NCBI GenBank assembly: GCA_029262775.1
Contig: JAJCYR010000017.1
Location: 1 to 48,679, forward strand
Length of the DNA stretch: 48,679 nucleotides
From: Bacteroidota bacterium
GTDB taxonomy: Bacteria; Bacteroidota; Rhodothermia; Rhodothermales; UBA10348
Direction of reading: 5' to 3'
Position numbers and translations under genes: made by a program. Below, in pieces: positions 9,683 to 18,551 of this stretch. Each line of letters opens with the position of its first letter. Within the stretch, counting starts at the first letter, position 1. The notes beneath the pieces were generated by a model that saw nothing but the letters and a program-made list of their open reading frames with translations, did no database searches and had not been told where the DNA came from.

Positions 9683-12600
9683 ATGAGCGACCTCATCACC
9701 ATCCATCATCTGATTGTGCGTCCAACGAGCCCCGGAGCGCCAGCGCGTATAGCGCTACTGCTCATTCTCATCTTTCTTATCCATCCGTCCACCAGTCCGG
9801 CCCGCGCCCAGACTGCCTGTGCCGTATATGTCAATGCCAGTGACGGGGCCGACTCCAACCCGGGTACATTGACGCAGCCTCTGCGCTCCCTCGAACGGGC
9901 GCTCGACCGTCTCTCCGACAACGAGGCGGCCTGCGTGGCCGCTGGGGAGTACTTCCGCGGGGACGATGCCGATGGCGTGTCCATCACCGGCGGCGGGAGA
10001 AACATCACGATGGTCCTCAATTCATTCGCCGGTGAACCGTCGGTGCGCATTTCCGGAGCCAACCTGATCCTGGACCTTCCCGGGGGCAGCCTGACCATCG
10101 CTGCCGGCACTGGCAGCAATCTGGTCTTCGGATCCGGTGTGCTCAACGACGGCGGTAACGACTTTCCGGGGGCAATGGAATCCTTTGTCCTGCGCGCCGG
10201 CACCCTCCGTCTTGACCCGGGCGTAAACGTTGTCATAGAAGACGTGGTTGGTAGCATGAGTGGCACGGACGCCCGGATTGAACTCGGGGACGGCAGTCTC
10301 GACGGATTTCCCGTCATCTCGCCTTCAGCGAGGCGCATCCTGCTGACCAACTCCGCCCCGCGCGCTCACTCCTTCGTTCCCGACCCGGGCATAGGCGGGC
10401 AACTCGTGCACAGATCCGGCGCGGCCACCGTCGTTTCATCCGATCTGGACCTGACCGGCGCCACATTCACTTCGGAATCCGACGAGCTGCTCACATTTTC
10501 AGGCAACGTCAGATTGGAACCCTCCTCGAGCACCATCGACGGAGCCCTGCCAGCGGCCCGCCTGGAATTCGCGTCGCGTCTCGAACTGGCAGGACCTGCC
10601 GGTCACTTCATGCTCCAGGTGGCCGAACTGACCATTGGCGATCTTTTCGTTGCCGAATCGGGGGCCTGGCCCGTCTCCCTTTTGGCCGTATCGGGTCACC
10701 TTGCAGAGATCACCGGGGTACCAGGAGCAATAATCGAGCTTGACCTGTCCGGCACATTCAGTCTCGGCGTCGAAAATGCCCCCGCCGACCGCAATTGGTC
10801 CGGCTTTCTGCGCATCCGCTCTGGCACGGCTACCGTGTGGGGGAACACATCCATCACCGGGAGCACGCCTTTCATGGTCGATGCGTCGGCCGTGCTCCAG
10901 ACAGGCAATGGATTTCTGGATCCAGCCACGGAGGGAGCCCGGATCACCGTCGCTGGAACCGTGACCTCGACATCGGGAGCCGTTCCCATGGAGATCAGTC
11001 GGAATGCCACCATAGAGCTCACAGGAACGCTTTTCGGCGTACGTGCAGTGGGCGCCAGGTTGGATGTTCAGGGGTCTGGCAACATAACATCGGTCCTCTC
11101 TCTGGAAAGCGGAGCACGCATGGTCGTGGATGGCTCCTTCTCAGGCCGTGCATCTCTGGGAGTGGCCCAGTCCGAGGTCGAACTGGCACCCGGGGCACGG
11201 CTCGAAACGAGCTCCTTTCAATTGACGGAATCCATTGCTCGGTTGTCGACAGAAACAGAGCTTCATGTGCTTGGGAGTGCTTTTTTTGATTCCGGGTCCA
11301 CGTTCCCTGATCCTCTTGGATCCATTGTTTTCAGGACGGGTGCGGATTCTTTTGAGGAGCATGTAGCAGGTGCCCTCCCGGACATTGTATCGATGGCCGA
11401 CAACCTGGACGTGTCGGCATCCGGACCCATGACGAGCCTCCGTATTGAACGCGGTGCAACCCGTGTTTCAACGGGCGGAGCATCTATTCAGATGGGCGGG
11501 CTCTCCGTCCGGAGCAGTTCCCTGTCCGTACATACCGGGAATCAGACGATGCGGCTTACGGGCGGCATGGAGCTGACAGATGCCGCGGTGGATTTGCAGG
11601 AAGTCGGACGCCTCGAAGCCAGCGGCGTGCTCCGTATCCAATCGAGTCAGATCACCTGGCCGGACAGCGGCTTGGCTGCTGGCACGGATGGCGTGCTGGA
11701 TGTACGCGACTCGGATCCGGTTGTGCTCCCAGATCTGCTTTTTGATGAAGAAGGTGCAAACGTTCGAATTGCTACCGACGTGACTGTAGAAAAATCCCTG
11801 AACCTGGAGCAGGGACAGCTTGTCGTGGATTCTGGGAGCACACTTACCCTGCTTGCCTCCCTGTCCCGTACGAATGGCCGGTTCGAGCCTGTAGCGGGCG
11901 GGCGGATCCGCTTTGCGGATCCGCCCGCAGACGGACCCACAGGAGTACTTGCAGACGTACCCACAGAACGCACGATTTCCGGATTTACGACGTCCGTGCT
12001 ACCCTCTATCGAGGTGGCTGGCTCTCACGTCACATTGGCAGAAAATGGTACCATCCTCGGAAATCTGCTGGTCCTCTCGGGTAGTTTTGCGCTGGGCGGA
12101 TCACGCACGCTTTTGGTGTCGGGAGATGTAGAGCTTGAGGGCGGCCTGACAGAACTCGCCCCGGGAAGCAGTCTGTTCGCATCGAATAGTTTGACCGTCC
12201 TATCGGCTACCTTTTCGCTCTCCAAAGCCAGTCTGCGTACGGGCCGCAACCTGCATATTGGTCTATCGGCCGATATTTCGGGTATTGCTACCGAACTCAG
12301 GGTGGGTGGATCATTGCCTTCCACGCTTACATTTGAACAGCCATTCGAAGTGACTGATTTCGTGGTCGGAGGCGCGTCGAGAGTCCAGGTAACCGGCGAG
12401 CGTGTGCGTGTAGAGCGTACATTCCGTGTCGAGAACGGCGCCGCGCTGGACCTCCAGTCATCAATCAGACACGCGGGCGCCGATGCTGCACCCGAGGCCA
12501 TCAACAACGGATCCATTTCCGGTACGGGCTCGCTCATTTTTACGGGTCCTGGCGGGCCATTTGGCGGGGTACTGATTGACGGGATACTGCCCAGCCACAC

Positions 12601-15600
12601 CCTGCAGGGCACCGGCACATGGGGTCCTATTGAGATCGACCTCGCCGATCCGGATGCCGTCGTCGTGGCCAGTCCGGGGTCCGAACCCGTGCGCCTGGCT
12701 GGCGGCATCACGTTCACCCGCGGAGGCCTTGATCTCAGCGGGCGACCCGTCCTGCTGGCTTCGCCCGGAAACACCGATCTTCCGCGCATGACGCTGCGGC
12801 TTACCAGTTCTCCGGGGCATGGCGGTCTTCGCGACGGTCGTGGACTCATCAATTCATCCGGAGCCGTGCAGATTCTTCCCGAGAGTCGATATGAGTTGGC
12901 CTATACAGGCGACGTAGCCAGTCTTTCCGAACCGGGGAATGAGCTCGTTTCTGGGCTCGTGCACAGCCTCGATGTAGACATCCGCGACGCCGTGAACAAT
13001 CCGCCGGTGTTTGGCCTGAGCATAGCGAGGAGCCTCGACCTGTCAGGAAGCCTTCATATCCGGTCCGGCAGCCTCGTCCGGCTTGACGGAGCGGATATCG
13101 AACTGGCTGGTTCGGGAGTCATTCATACGCTCGAAGGGCGTCTTTCCGGGCCCGGACGCCTCTTCATTTCAGCGCCTGGAACACAGCTGCGCGGCCTCGT
13201 GGGCAGTCCTTCCCGTGTTGGCAGGCTCAACATCGATGTACCGATTGGCTCTGCGGAAGTAGTGCTCATGGACATGGCGGCCACGGGTATCCTGACGCTG
13301 ACGCGCGGAAACGTTGCACTCGAATCCGCGACCCCTTTTGCGGTCGGAGCCCTTGAAATGACGGGTGGACGCCTGAGGATCGCCCAACAGATCGCCATAG
13401 GTTCAGGCGGTCAGCTGAGCATCCAGGCGGGCCAGATCCAGCTCGATACCGGTTCGCGGATTCGCGTACTCGACGCCGTTCCCGTCACGATACAGAGTCC
13501 GGTGGATTGGTCCGTCACGTCGCCGCGTGACATGGACGGATATCTCGAGCTCGCTGGAAGCCATTCGGTCAGCATACGAACCGAACTCCCACGGATACGG
13601 CTTGACGCGACACCTGACGGACTTCATACCGTAGAAATCGCCAACGATCTGACCATCACGGGCAACCTGGACCAACGAGCTGGACAACTCAGCCTCGGAT
13701 CAAGCCGCCTCACACTGAGCGGCGCCCGATGGAGCGTGGGGCCGGACTTCGGCTCGCGGCCAGCTGTAGCCGGCGATGCGTCCACGCAGCAGGCAGAAGT
13801 CCGCTTTTCCTCTGCAGTTGAAATCGAGTTGCACCAAGACCTGCGCATATTTGCGGCCGAACTGATATCCGTTGCAACATCGCTCACCCTGACGCAGCCT
13901 TCCACGGTCGCCCTTGCCCGCAGCCTCATTGTGGATGGCGGTCGTGCTTCACTACTTGCCGGCTCGGTCGTCCTGGGCCGAAGCGACATCGTTATCACGA
14001 CATCGCAGGCCGAAGCGTTGACGCTCGGTCCCGGGCTCCCGCCCATCACGGGTAGCGGATCTGAGGCCAGCCGAGCCCTTCCCGAAAACTTGTTCAACGA
14101 CGACCTCTTCGGAGAAATTGTCCTCACCGGATCCGGTAGCACGAGTCTTGCAGTCGCAGGCAGCACGGTCATTCCTGCGCTGAGGATCCTGGGTACCACC
14201 CGAATACTTACAACCGGTGGTGAACTGAGCATTACGAACCGTATGGTTTTTGGTGAACGAGGTGCCAATTTGTTGACAGCCCGCGCGGGAGAGGTCAACC
14301 TCGCGAGCGGGTCCATCATAGTGAGGCGGGGCAAGGGAACCCTCACGCACACGCCGTCCATGGATGGAGACGTCCACATGGCCTATGACATGGACGACGG
14401 ATCCTGGACGGGCCACGACTCCGGCTTTGTGGATGCCACGCTGACGACAGGTATTGAACTCCCGGCGCACGTCCAGTCGCTCACCATCCTCGCCGGAAAC
14501 CGCGGACCGTCGGTGAACGTGCTGACACTCGGCACGCCGATCACGATCGCTGAACACGTGCGCGTGCTCAGTGGCCGGTTCAACACCCCCACCGCATCGA
14601 CTCAGATGACCGTCAAGGCCGGTGCAACACTGACGCTCGGCGGGGTTGATCCGGCCGCAGCGGCATCGTGGACGCCCGGCGCCAACACCTTGTTTGAAGG
14701 AAACCTGAGTCTGAATGCTTCCAGCTTCGGTTCCTTTGACTTCACGTCGTCCGTGCTTCCCGAATCCGTCCCTCTCGATACGGCGCGCTTTGCACTGCTT
14801 TCTCCGTCGACGTCCCTTCGACTTGCCCGGGATATCGAGGCAACTTCCATTGCGGTGAAAGGCGTTGATTCCTCCAGCCGGCTCCGTCTCAATGGACACC
14901 AGATTCTTGCAACCGATGCCCTGTCGGCCCTCAACATCTCCATCTCCAGCTCCCAGACGGCATCTTTCACTTCGAAGGGCACGCTCTCGGTTGAGAACGG
15001 TGCCGTGCGGGAAAACGTACAATTGCGTGCAGACGGAGACCTGTCACTTTCGGCCGAAATATCGAATCTCGAAATCGTAGCCGGAGGCAATTTGAGTGTC
15101 GATGAAAGCCTGTTCTCACCGCAGCGACTGACACTCACCGGGTCCGGAAAGGAGTGGCTGGTCAACGGGGACGTGAGCGTAGGCAGACTGCGAATCGACG
15201 TTCCGGATGGAGGACCCTTCACGCTGCGTGGGCCTGCAGCGACGCTGCGCCTTACGGGCACGCTGGAACTGGTTTCCGGTGTGCTCGTCTCCCAGTATGT
15301 CGTGACAGAACTCACGGCACCGCTTCCCGGGTTCGAGCGCGTCGAGGGACATGTGGACGGACCGGTCCGCCGCCGCGTAACGGCCGGGGATACTGACACC
15401 ATCCTGTTTCCGACGGGAACCCGTACGGTTTTCATGCCGATCTCCCTGACGCCGGGATCCGGATACATTTCAGACGCCGCATTCACGGCAGAAGCGCGAG
15501 TGACGCAGGCTCACGAACGAAACGGGCTGCCAGTTACAGGGCCTGACGGACGCATTCTTGTCGATGCCGCCCGCTCCGTCTGGTCGCTCACCAGTACCGT

Positions 15601-16753
15601 CAATTTTGCACAGTCCCAGCCCGTTACCGTAAGCGTTTCCCTGCCGGAAACGCCTGCTGGTAACGTCAACTCCCACCAACTCATCCGCAGACAGCGCCTG
15701 CACGCGTCCCCGTGGCTTCCTATACCGGGCACGCCCGTTTTCACCGGAACGACAACCGGCCTACTGGTTCGCCATATCGATGCGCCTGGCATGCTGTCCC
15801 CTTCCGGATTCGAGGTCGGGGTGGGCACGGGCACCCTGCTCTCGGCGCAGTCAGCCGAGTCCCAGGTCGTAAACCTTACGGCCGAGCCGGTGACTATCCG
15901 TACCGGCGAAGGCATGTTCAACCTTACTTCTGGAGCGGCGTCGGCCCTGTGGACAGGCGGCCTGCCTCCCGGCGTGCAGGCTATAGACTGGATGGCCGAG
16001 TCCGCCCAGGGCCATGAACTTGACCTGGAATCCATCGGCGATGCCGGACGAACGGGACTCGCCGTATTGTTGCCTCCTGGCAATTCTGGCGATATTCCGT
16101 TGCAGGTCATGTCGAGTTGGGCGACGCCGGTCGGGACTTCGAATGTCGACCTGGCCTTCGTGCACGCGTGGCCCGGGGGCCCAACTGTGGAACTCAGTCT
16201 GTCCGGCACGCTGCCGATCCTGCTGGGTGCATTGAGTGCCGGAGAAACAACAGGGACCGTCCCACTGGATCCGGGTTCACTCGTACTCACGGCGGCATAC
16301 GGGCCTCCGGAGAACAGTACAGAGACATACGTACTTGATCTCGTGACTTCAAGCAGGCCAACGGCGGTTCTTCTTCTGCGTGAGACAGCCCTTCTTGTAC
16401 TTCGAAGTGGCGAAGTACGGAATTTGGCCATCCCTACCGGAGTGAACACACCCGACGCGGGCAGCCAGCTCCCCACCACGCTCCGCGTCCACCCCATCTA
16501 CCCCAATCCGGTCCGGGGCCGGGCGACCATTCCCGTGGACGTGCCGTCGGCGGCCTCGGTGCGCCTCACGCTCGTCGACATGCTGGGCCGGGAGGTCCGG
16601 CGCGTGGACGCCGGGCGCCTCGCGGCCGGCCAGAGCCAACTCATTCGGGTCGATGCAACGGGGCTCGCCGCGGGGACCTATCTGTATGTCGTGGAAGCGG
16701 CAGCGGCCGGACAGACGTGGCGCGAAACGGGGACCATGACCGTGTTGAGGTGA
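9683..16753 (+). CDS. Giant T9SS-sorted repetitive surface protein (2356 aa), divergent partner
   Basis: The start is the ATG at 9683; a TTG directly before it is also in frame, and no Shine-Dalgarno sequence is visible. The N-terminus is a long signal peptide (hydrophobic ALLLILIFLI, cleavage near SPARAQ). The mature start AVYVNASDGADSNPGT and ACVAAGEYFRGDD matches the plan of the neighbouring giant gene (IFVSSTTGSDAFDG ... IEAGAYGENF). Residues about 100-1850 are degenerate beta-strand repeats (L.LTGGMELTDA, VRVERTFRVENGA) typical of a right-handed beta-helix or filamentous surface protein. Residues about 1883-2050 carry the shared module (VEGHVDGPVRRRV, ILFPTG). The T9SS sorting domain begins near 2266 (YPNPVRGRATIPVDVP, LVDMLGREV). 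It has no dockerin or BIG repeats, unlike its partner. An ancient duplication is my inference. Substrate and function are unknown. Confidence 0.88.
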   Translation: MSDLITIHHLIVRPTSPGAPARIALLLILIFLIHPSTSPARAQTACAVYVNASDGADSNPGTLTQPLRSLERALDRLSDNEAACVAAGEYFRGDDADGVSITGGGRNITMVLNSFAGEPSVRISGANLILDLPGGSLTIAAGTGSNLVFGSGVLNDGGNDFPGAMESFVLRAGTLRLDPGVNVVIEDVVGSMSGTDARIELGDGSLDGFPVISPSARRILLTNSAPRAHSFVPDPGIGGQLVHRSGAATVVSSDLDLTGATFTSESDELLTFSGNVRLEPSSSTIDGALPAARLEFASRLELAGPAGHFMLQVAELTIGDLFVAESGAWPVSLLAVSGHLAEITGVPGAIIELDLSGTFSLGVENAPADRNWSGFLRIRSGTATVWGNTSITGSTPFMVDASAVLQTGNGFLDPATEGARITVAGTVTSTSGAVPMEISRNATIELTGTLFGVRAVGARLDVQGSGNITSVLSLESGARMVVDGSFSGRASLGVAQSEVELAPGARLETSSFQLTESIARLSTETELHVLGSAFFDSGSTFPDPLGSIVFRTGADSFEEHVAGALPDIVSMADNLDVSASGPMTSLRIERGATRVSTGGASIQMGGLSVRSSSLSVHTGNQTMRLTGGMELTDAAVDLQEVGRLEASGVLRIQSSQITWPDSGLAAGTDGVLDVRDSDPVVLPDLLFDEEGANVRIATDVTVEKSLNLEQGQLVVDSGSTLTLLASLSRTNGRFEPVAGGRIRFADPPADGPTGVLADVPTERTISGFTTSVLPSIEVAGSHVTLAENGTILGNLLVLSGSFALGGSRTLLVSGDVELEGGLTELAPGSSLFASNSLTVLSATFSLSKASLRTGRNLHIGLSADISGIATELRVGGSLPSTLTFEQPFEVTDFVVGGASRVQVTGERVRVERTFRVENGAALDLQSSIRHAGADAAPEAINNGSISGTGSLIFTGPGGPFGGVLIDGILPSHTLQGTGTWGPIEIDLADPDAVVVASPGSEPVRLAGGITFTRGGLDLSGRPVLLASPGNTDLPRMTLRLTSSPGHGGLRDGRGLINSSGAVQILPESRYELAYTGDVASLSEPGNELVSGLVHSLDVDIRDAVNNPPVFGLSIARSLDLSGSLHIRSGSLVRLDGADIELAGSGVIHTLEGRLSGPGRLFISAPGTQLRGLVGSPSRVGRLNIDVPIGSAEVVLMDMAATGILTLTRGNVALESATPFAVGALEMTGGRLRIAQQIAIGSGGQLSIQAGQIQLDTGSRIRVLDAVPVTIQSPVDWSVTSPRDMDGYLELAGSHSVSIRTELPRIRLDATPDGLHTVEIANDLTITGNLDQRAGQLSLGSSRLTLSGARWSVGPDFGSRPAVAGDASTQQAEVRFSSAVEIELHQDLRIFAAELISVATSLTLTQPSTVALARSLIVDGGRASLLAGSVVLGRSDIVITTSQAEALTLGPGLPPITGSGSEASRALPENLFNDDLFGEIVLTGSGSTSLAVAGSTVIPALRILGTTRILTTGGELSITNRMVFGERGANLLTARAGEVNLASGSIIVRRGKGTLTHTPSMDGDVHMAYDMDDGSWTGHDSGFVDATLTTGIELPAHVQSLTILAGNRGPSVNVLTLGTPITIAEHVRVLSGRFNTPTASTQMTVKAGATLTLGGVDPAAAASWTPGANTLFEGNLSLNASSFGSFDFTSSVLPESVPLDTARFALLSPSTSLRLARDIEATSIAVKGVDSSSRLRLNGHQILATDALSALNISISSSQTASFTSKGTLSVENGAVRENVQLRADGDLSLSAEISNLEIVAGGNLSVDESLFSPQRLTLTGSGKEWLVNGDVSVGRLRIDVPDGGPFTLRGPAATLRLTGTLELVSGVLVSQYVVTELTAPLPGFERVEGHVDGPVRRRVTAGDTDTILFPTGTRTVFMPISLTPGSGYISDAAFTAEARVTQAHERNGLPVTGPDGRILVDAARSVWSLTSTVNFAQSQPVTVSVSLPETPAGNVNSHQLIRRQRLHASPWLPIPGTPVFTGTTTGLLVRHIDAPGMLSPSGFEVGVGTGTLLSAQSAESQVVNLTAEPVTIRTGEGMFNLTSGAASALWTGGLPPGVQAIDWMAESAQGHELDLESIGDAGRTGLAVLLPPGNSGDIPLQVMSSWATPVGTSNVDLAFVHAWPGGPTVELSLSGTLPILLGALSAGETTGTVPLDPGSLVLTAAYGPPENSTETYVLDLVTSSRPTAVLLLRETALLVLRSGEVRNLAIPTGVNTPDAGSQLPTTLRVHPIYPNPVRGRATIPVDVPSAASVRLTLVDMLGREVRRVDAGRLAAGQSQLIRVDATGLAAGTYLYVVEAAAAGQTWRETGTMTVLR
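11898..11928. repeat. Perfect 14-bp inverted repeat inside the giant plus-strand gene
   Basis: Arms GCGGGCGGATCCGC and GCGGATCCGCCCGC are exact reverse complements around a TTT loop. It lies wholly inside the reading frame and encodes part of the repeat region. Chance alone makes a 14-bp perfect short-loop stem unlikely, but the function is unknown. Confidence 0.8.
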
Positions 16754-16791
16754 TTCTGACTGCTGTTGCTGTGTAGGGGTGCGACAACTAT

Positions 16792-17247
16792 CTATTTATC
16801 AGAAGGCTTGGATGACCCGTTCACCCTAAGCAGGTTGATCAATGCAGCCGCAACGGTGGTGACAAGACCAATGTAGCCAGGCGCGTCCTTCTCCAGGTAG
16901 AACATCACAAAACTACCCATTAATAAAAGGAACAAGAGAATGAATGCAAACCTGGGAGTTGACTTGACGAGATTGCCAAACGTTCGGTTTATGAACTTGC
17001 GCTCCTCTATCTCATGGTCCTGCTGCTTCTCGGCCATAGAAATGATCCGATCTGCAGCCCCTGGTAGGATCTCTTCGTAACCACGTAGGACATCCACTGA
17101 AGGAATAGGTCCGGACTCATGCTTGTATGTGATAATGGACCTGTCACCCGACGGAGGCTGAATAAAACCAGAATCAGATGCTTTCTGGATGCCGGATTCG
17201 GATCTGCGCTGCACTGGCTCATTCTTAGCACGTCCGCGTCTTGACAT
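16792..17247 (-). CDS. DUF2335-family predicted membrane protein
   Basis: This 151-residue protein has a polar N-terminus (about 45 residues), then the characteristic DUF2335 block GYEEILPGAADRIISMAEKQ and a charged helix. Two hydrophobic segments follow at about 103-122 (FAFILLFLLLMGSF) and about 127-145 (YIGLVTTVAAALINLL), and a short cytoplasmic tail. The family is of unknown function and occurs sporadically in bacteria. It starts 3 nt after the stop of the upstream 78-codon gene, so the two are surely one transcript. The base composition here is visibly more A+T-rich than the flanking genes, which suggests acquisition. No catalytic motif is visible. I rely on recall of the family pattern for the DUF2335 name. 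Confidence 0.82.
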   Translation of the reverse strand: MSRRGRAKNEPVQRRSESGIQKASDSGFIQPPSGDRSIITYKHESGPIPSVDVLRGYEEILPGAADRIISMAEKQQDHEIEERKFINRTFGNLVKSTPRFAFILLFLLLMGSFVMFYLEKDAPGYIGLVTTVAAALINLLRVNGSSKPSDK

Positions 17248-17250
17248 ATT

Positions 17251-17487
17251 TTACTCGAAAAGGTCCATCTGGTCCTTCTTCACATCAGAACCAAGCCGAT
17301 GGGAAGCAGTGTCAATATGGCGTCCAGTGGCAACGAATGCGTCTCTCACGCCCTGATAAGCTGATGGAGGCTCGATCATCCGATGGCTATTCGCAACGGT
17401 CCTACCGGATAGATCAAAAACGCTCGATGCCTCAATCACAAGGACTTTGAATCGATTCCATTTTTTTGAAAGGATCAGATGAGTCAT
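17251..17487 (-). CDS. Small unrecognised protein upstream of DUF2335 gene
   Basis: The product is 78 residues and not recognised. It has a basic N-terminus (LSKKWNRFKVLVIEASSVFDL) that could be a beta-strand pair, a central polar region and an acidic, aromatic end (KKDQMDLFE). No signal peptide, membrane segment or cysteine motif is seen. Support for it being real is its position: 3 nt before the DUF2335 start on the same strand, with no other frame using this DNA, and the same A+T-richer composition. It could be a partner of the DUF2335 protein, for example an antitoxin-like or regulatory peptide, but that is speculation. Confidence 0.55.
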   Translation of the reverse strand: MTHLILSKKWNRFKVLVIEASSVFDLSGRTVANSHRMIEPPSAYQGVRDAFVATGRHIDTASHRLGSDVKKDQMDLFE

Positions 17488-17649
17488 GTTGTTTATTGGT
17501 AAAAGAGACCCTGAACCGTTGATTGCCTACGGATGCAGAAACTGAGACAACCAGCCTTACGATACATCCTGTCGCGCGGTTTCACGAATTTTGAACTCGA
17601 CAGAGCGGTGCCTTGCGCTGGCCCCGCTTTTCGGCCTCTCGCGGCCGCC

Positions 17650-18549
17650 TCATTCCTCCACATCAAAACGCTGGGCGCGCGTAGTGTCGAAACGATTCGC
17701 GTCCGGGTCATAGCGGCGCTCTTCGATCTCGAACCAGCCGTCGCCGGTCCGGATCTGGTTGTAAAAATTGGTGTGCCGGTTCGAGCGGCGGCCGCGCGTC
17801 GAGGTCGCCGTGCCGGCCGACGCGATAACTATCCGGTGTTCGGCGTCCGCCCCGGCGCCCGGTGCGCGGCCCGGACGCGTCGTCATGACGTGCTCTATGT
17901 GCGACACATGTAGATGGCCACAAAGTATCAAGTCCACGTGGGCCTCAGCGGCGACGTGAAGCGCCTTCGTGGCGCCCCGCGACACGTCGTGCGGACCAAC
18001 TTCCTGAAGCAGATGCAGGTGGTGGTGAACCACCAGAATCCGGACAGGGCGGTCAGTGAACCGGGCCGGGCCATCCCCGCTCGGAACGCTCGCAGCGACC
18101 GAATCGTCACCCAATCGGCCGCGCGCGGCAGCAGAAAACCCGTCGCGGATGGCTTCGCGGTCCCGGGGCCCGAGGCGCCCGCCCATCATCGTCCATCCGT
18201 GCGCCGAGTTGACCCCCACCACCTGCGCGCCCGGAAGCGCCCACTGCGGGTAGGGATCATTGCAAATGTACGTGCGGAAGCGGCTCACCGGATTTACGAG
18301 GCGCGATCCCGGACGCCACCACGGGTACACATCATGGTTTCCCGGCACGGCGAGCCACGGCGCTTCGAAGCGGTCGAGCAGCGCGCGCGCCGCCTTGAAC
18401 TGCTTCGGGAACGCCCGTTGTGTCAAGTCGCCGCTCACGGCAACGAGGTCCACACCCGCGCGGTTCACATCCTCAACGAGCGCATCCACAATGCGCATGG
18501 AGGCGATTTTACCGACGTGAATGTCTGAAATATGCGCCAGGTGCGCCAA
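17650..18549 (-). CDS. Calcineurin-like metallophosphoesterase, TTG start coupled to pdhC
   Basis: The five metallophosphoesterase motifs appear in order: SDIHVG (residues 8-13), VSGDLT, PGNHDVYP, LVVHHHLH and CGHLHVSH, giving the usual Asp/His/Asn dimetal site. The size (299 residues) fits small cytosolic family members; there is no signal peptide or membrane helix. The frame continues upstream into pdhC, but that part overlaps a certain gene and reads as Arg-rich nonsense. The only sensible start is TTG at 18549, 2 nt after the pdhC stop, so translation is probably coupled. The substrate (nucleotide, cyclic nucleotide or phospholipid) cannot be told from sequence. The link with pyruvate dehydrogenase may be only positional. 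A Gly/Ala/Arg-rich loop near the C-terminus (RPGRAPGAGADAEHR) looks like an insertion. Confidence 0.85.
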   Translation of the reverse strand: MAHLAHISDIHVGKIASMRIVDALVEDVNRAGVDLVAVSGDLTQRAFPKQFKAARALLDRFEAPWLAVPGNHDVYPWWRPGSRLVNPVSRFRTYICNDPYPQWALPGAQVVGVNSAHGWTMMGGRLGPRDREAIRDGFSAAARGRLGDDSVAASVPSGDGPARFTDRPVRILVVHHHLHLLQEVGPHDVSRGATKALHVAAEAHVDLILCGHLHVSHIEHVMTTRPGRAPGAGADAEHRIVIASAGTATSTRGRRSNRHTNFYNQIRTGDGWFEIEERRYDPDANRFDTTRAQRFDVEE

Positions 18550-18551
18550 TT

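Noticed and set aside
12025..16497. Long minus-strand frames (up to 356 codons) inside the plus-strand giant gene
   Set aside because: Arg/Ser/Pro-rich composition and absence of domains mark them as shadows; the plus-strand gene has a signal peptide and T9SS domain.
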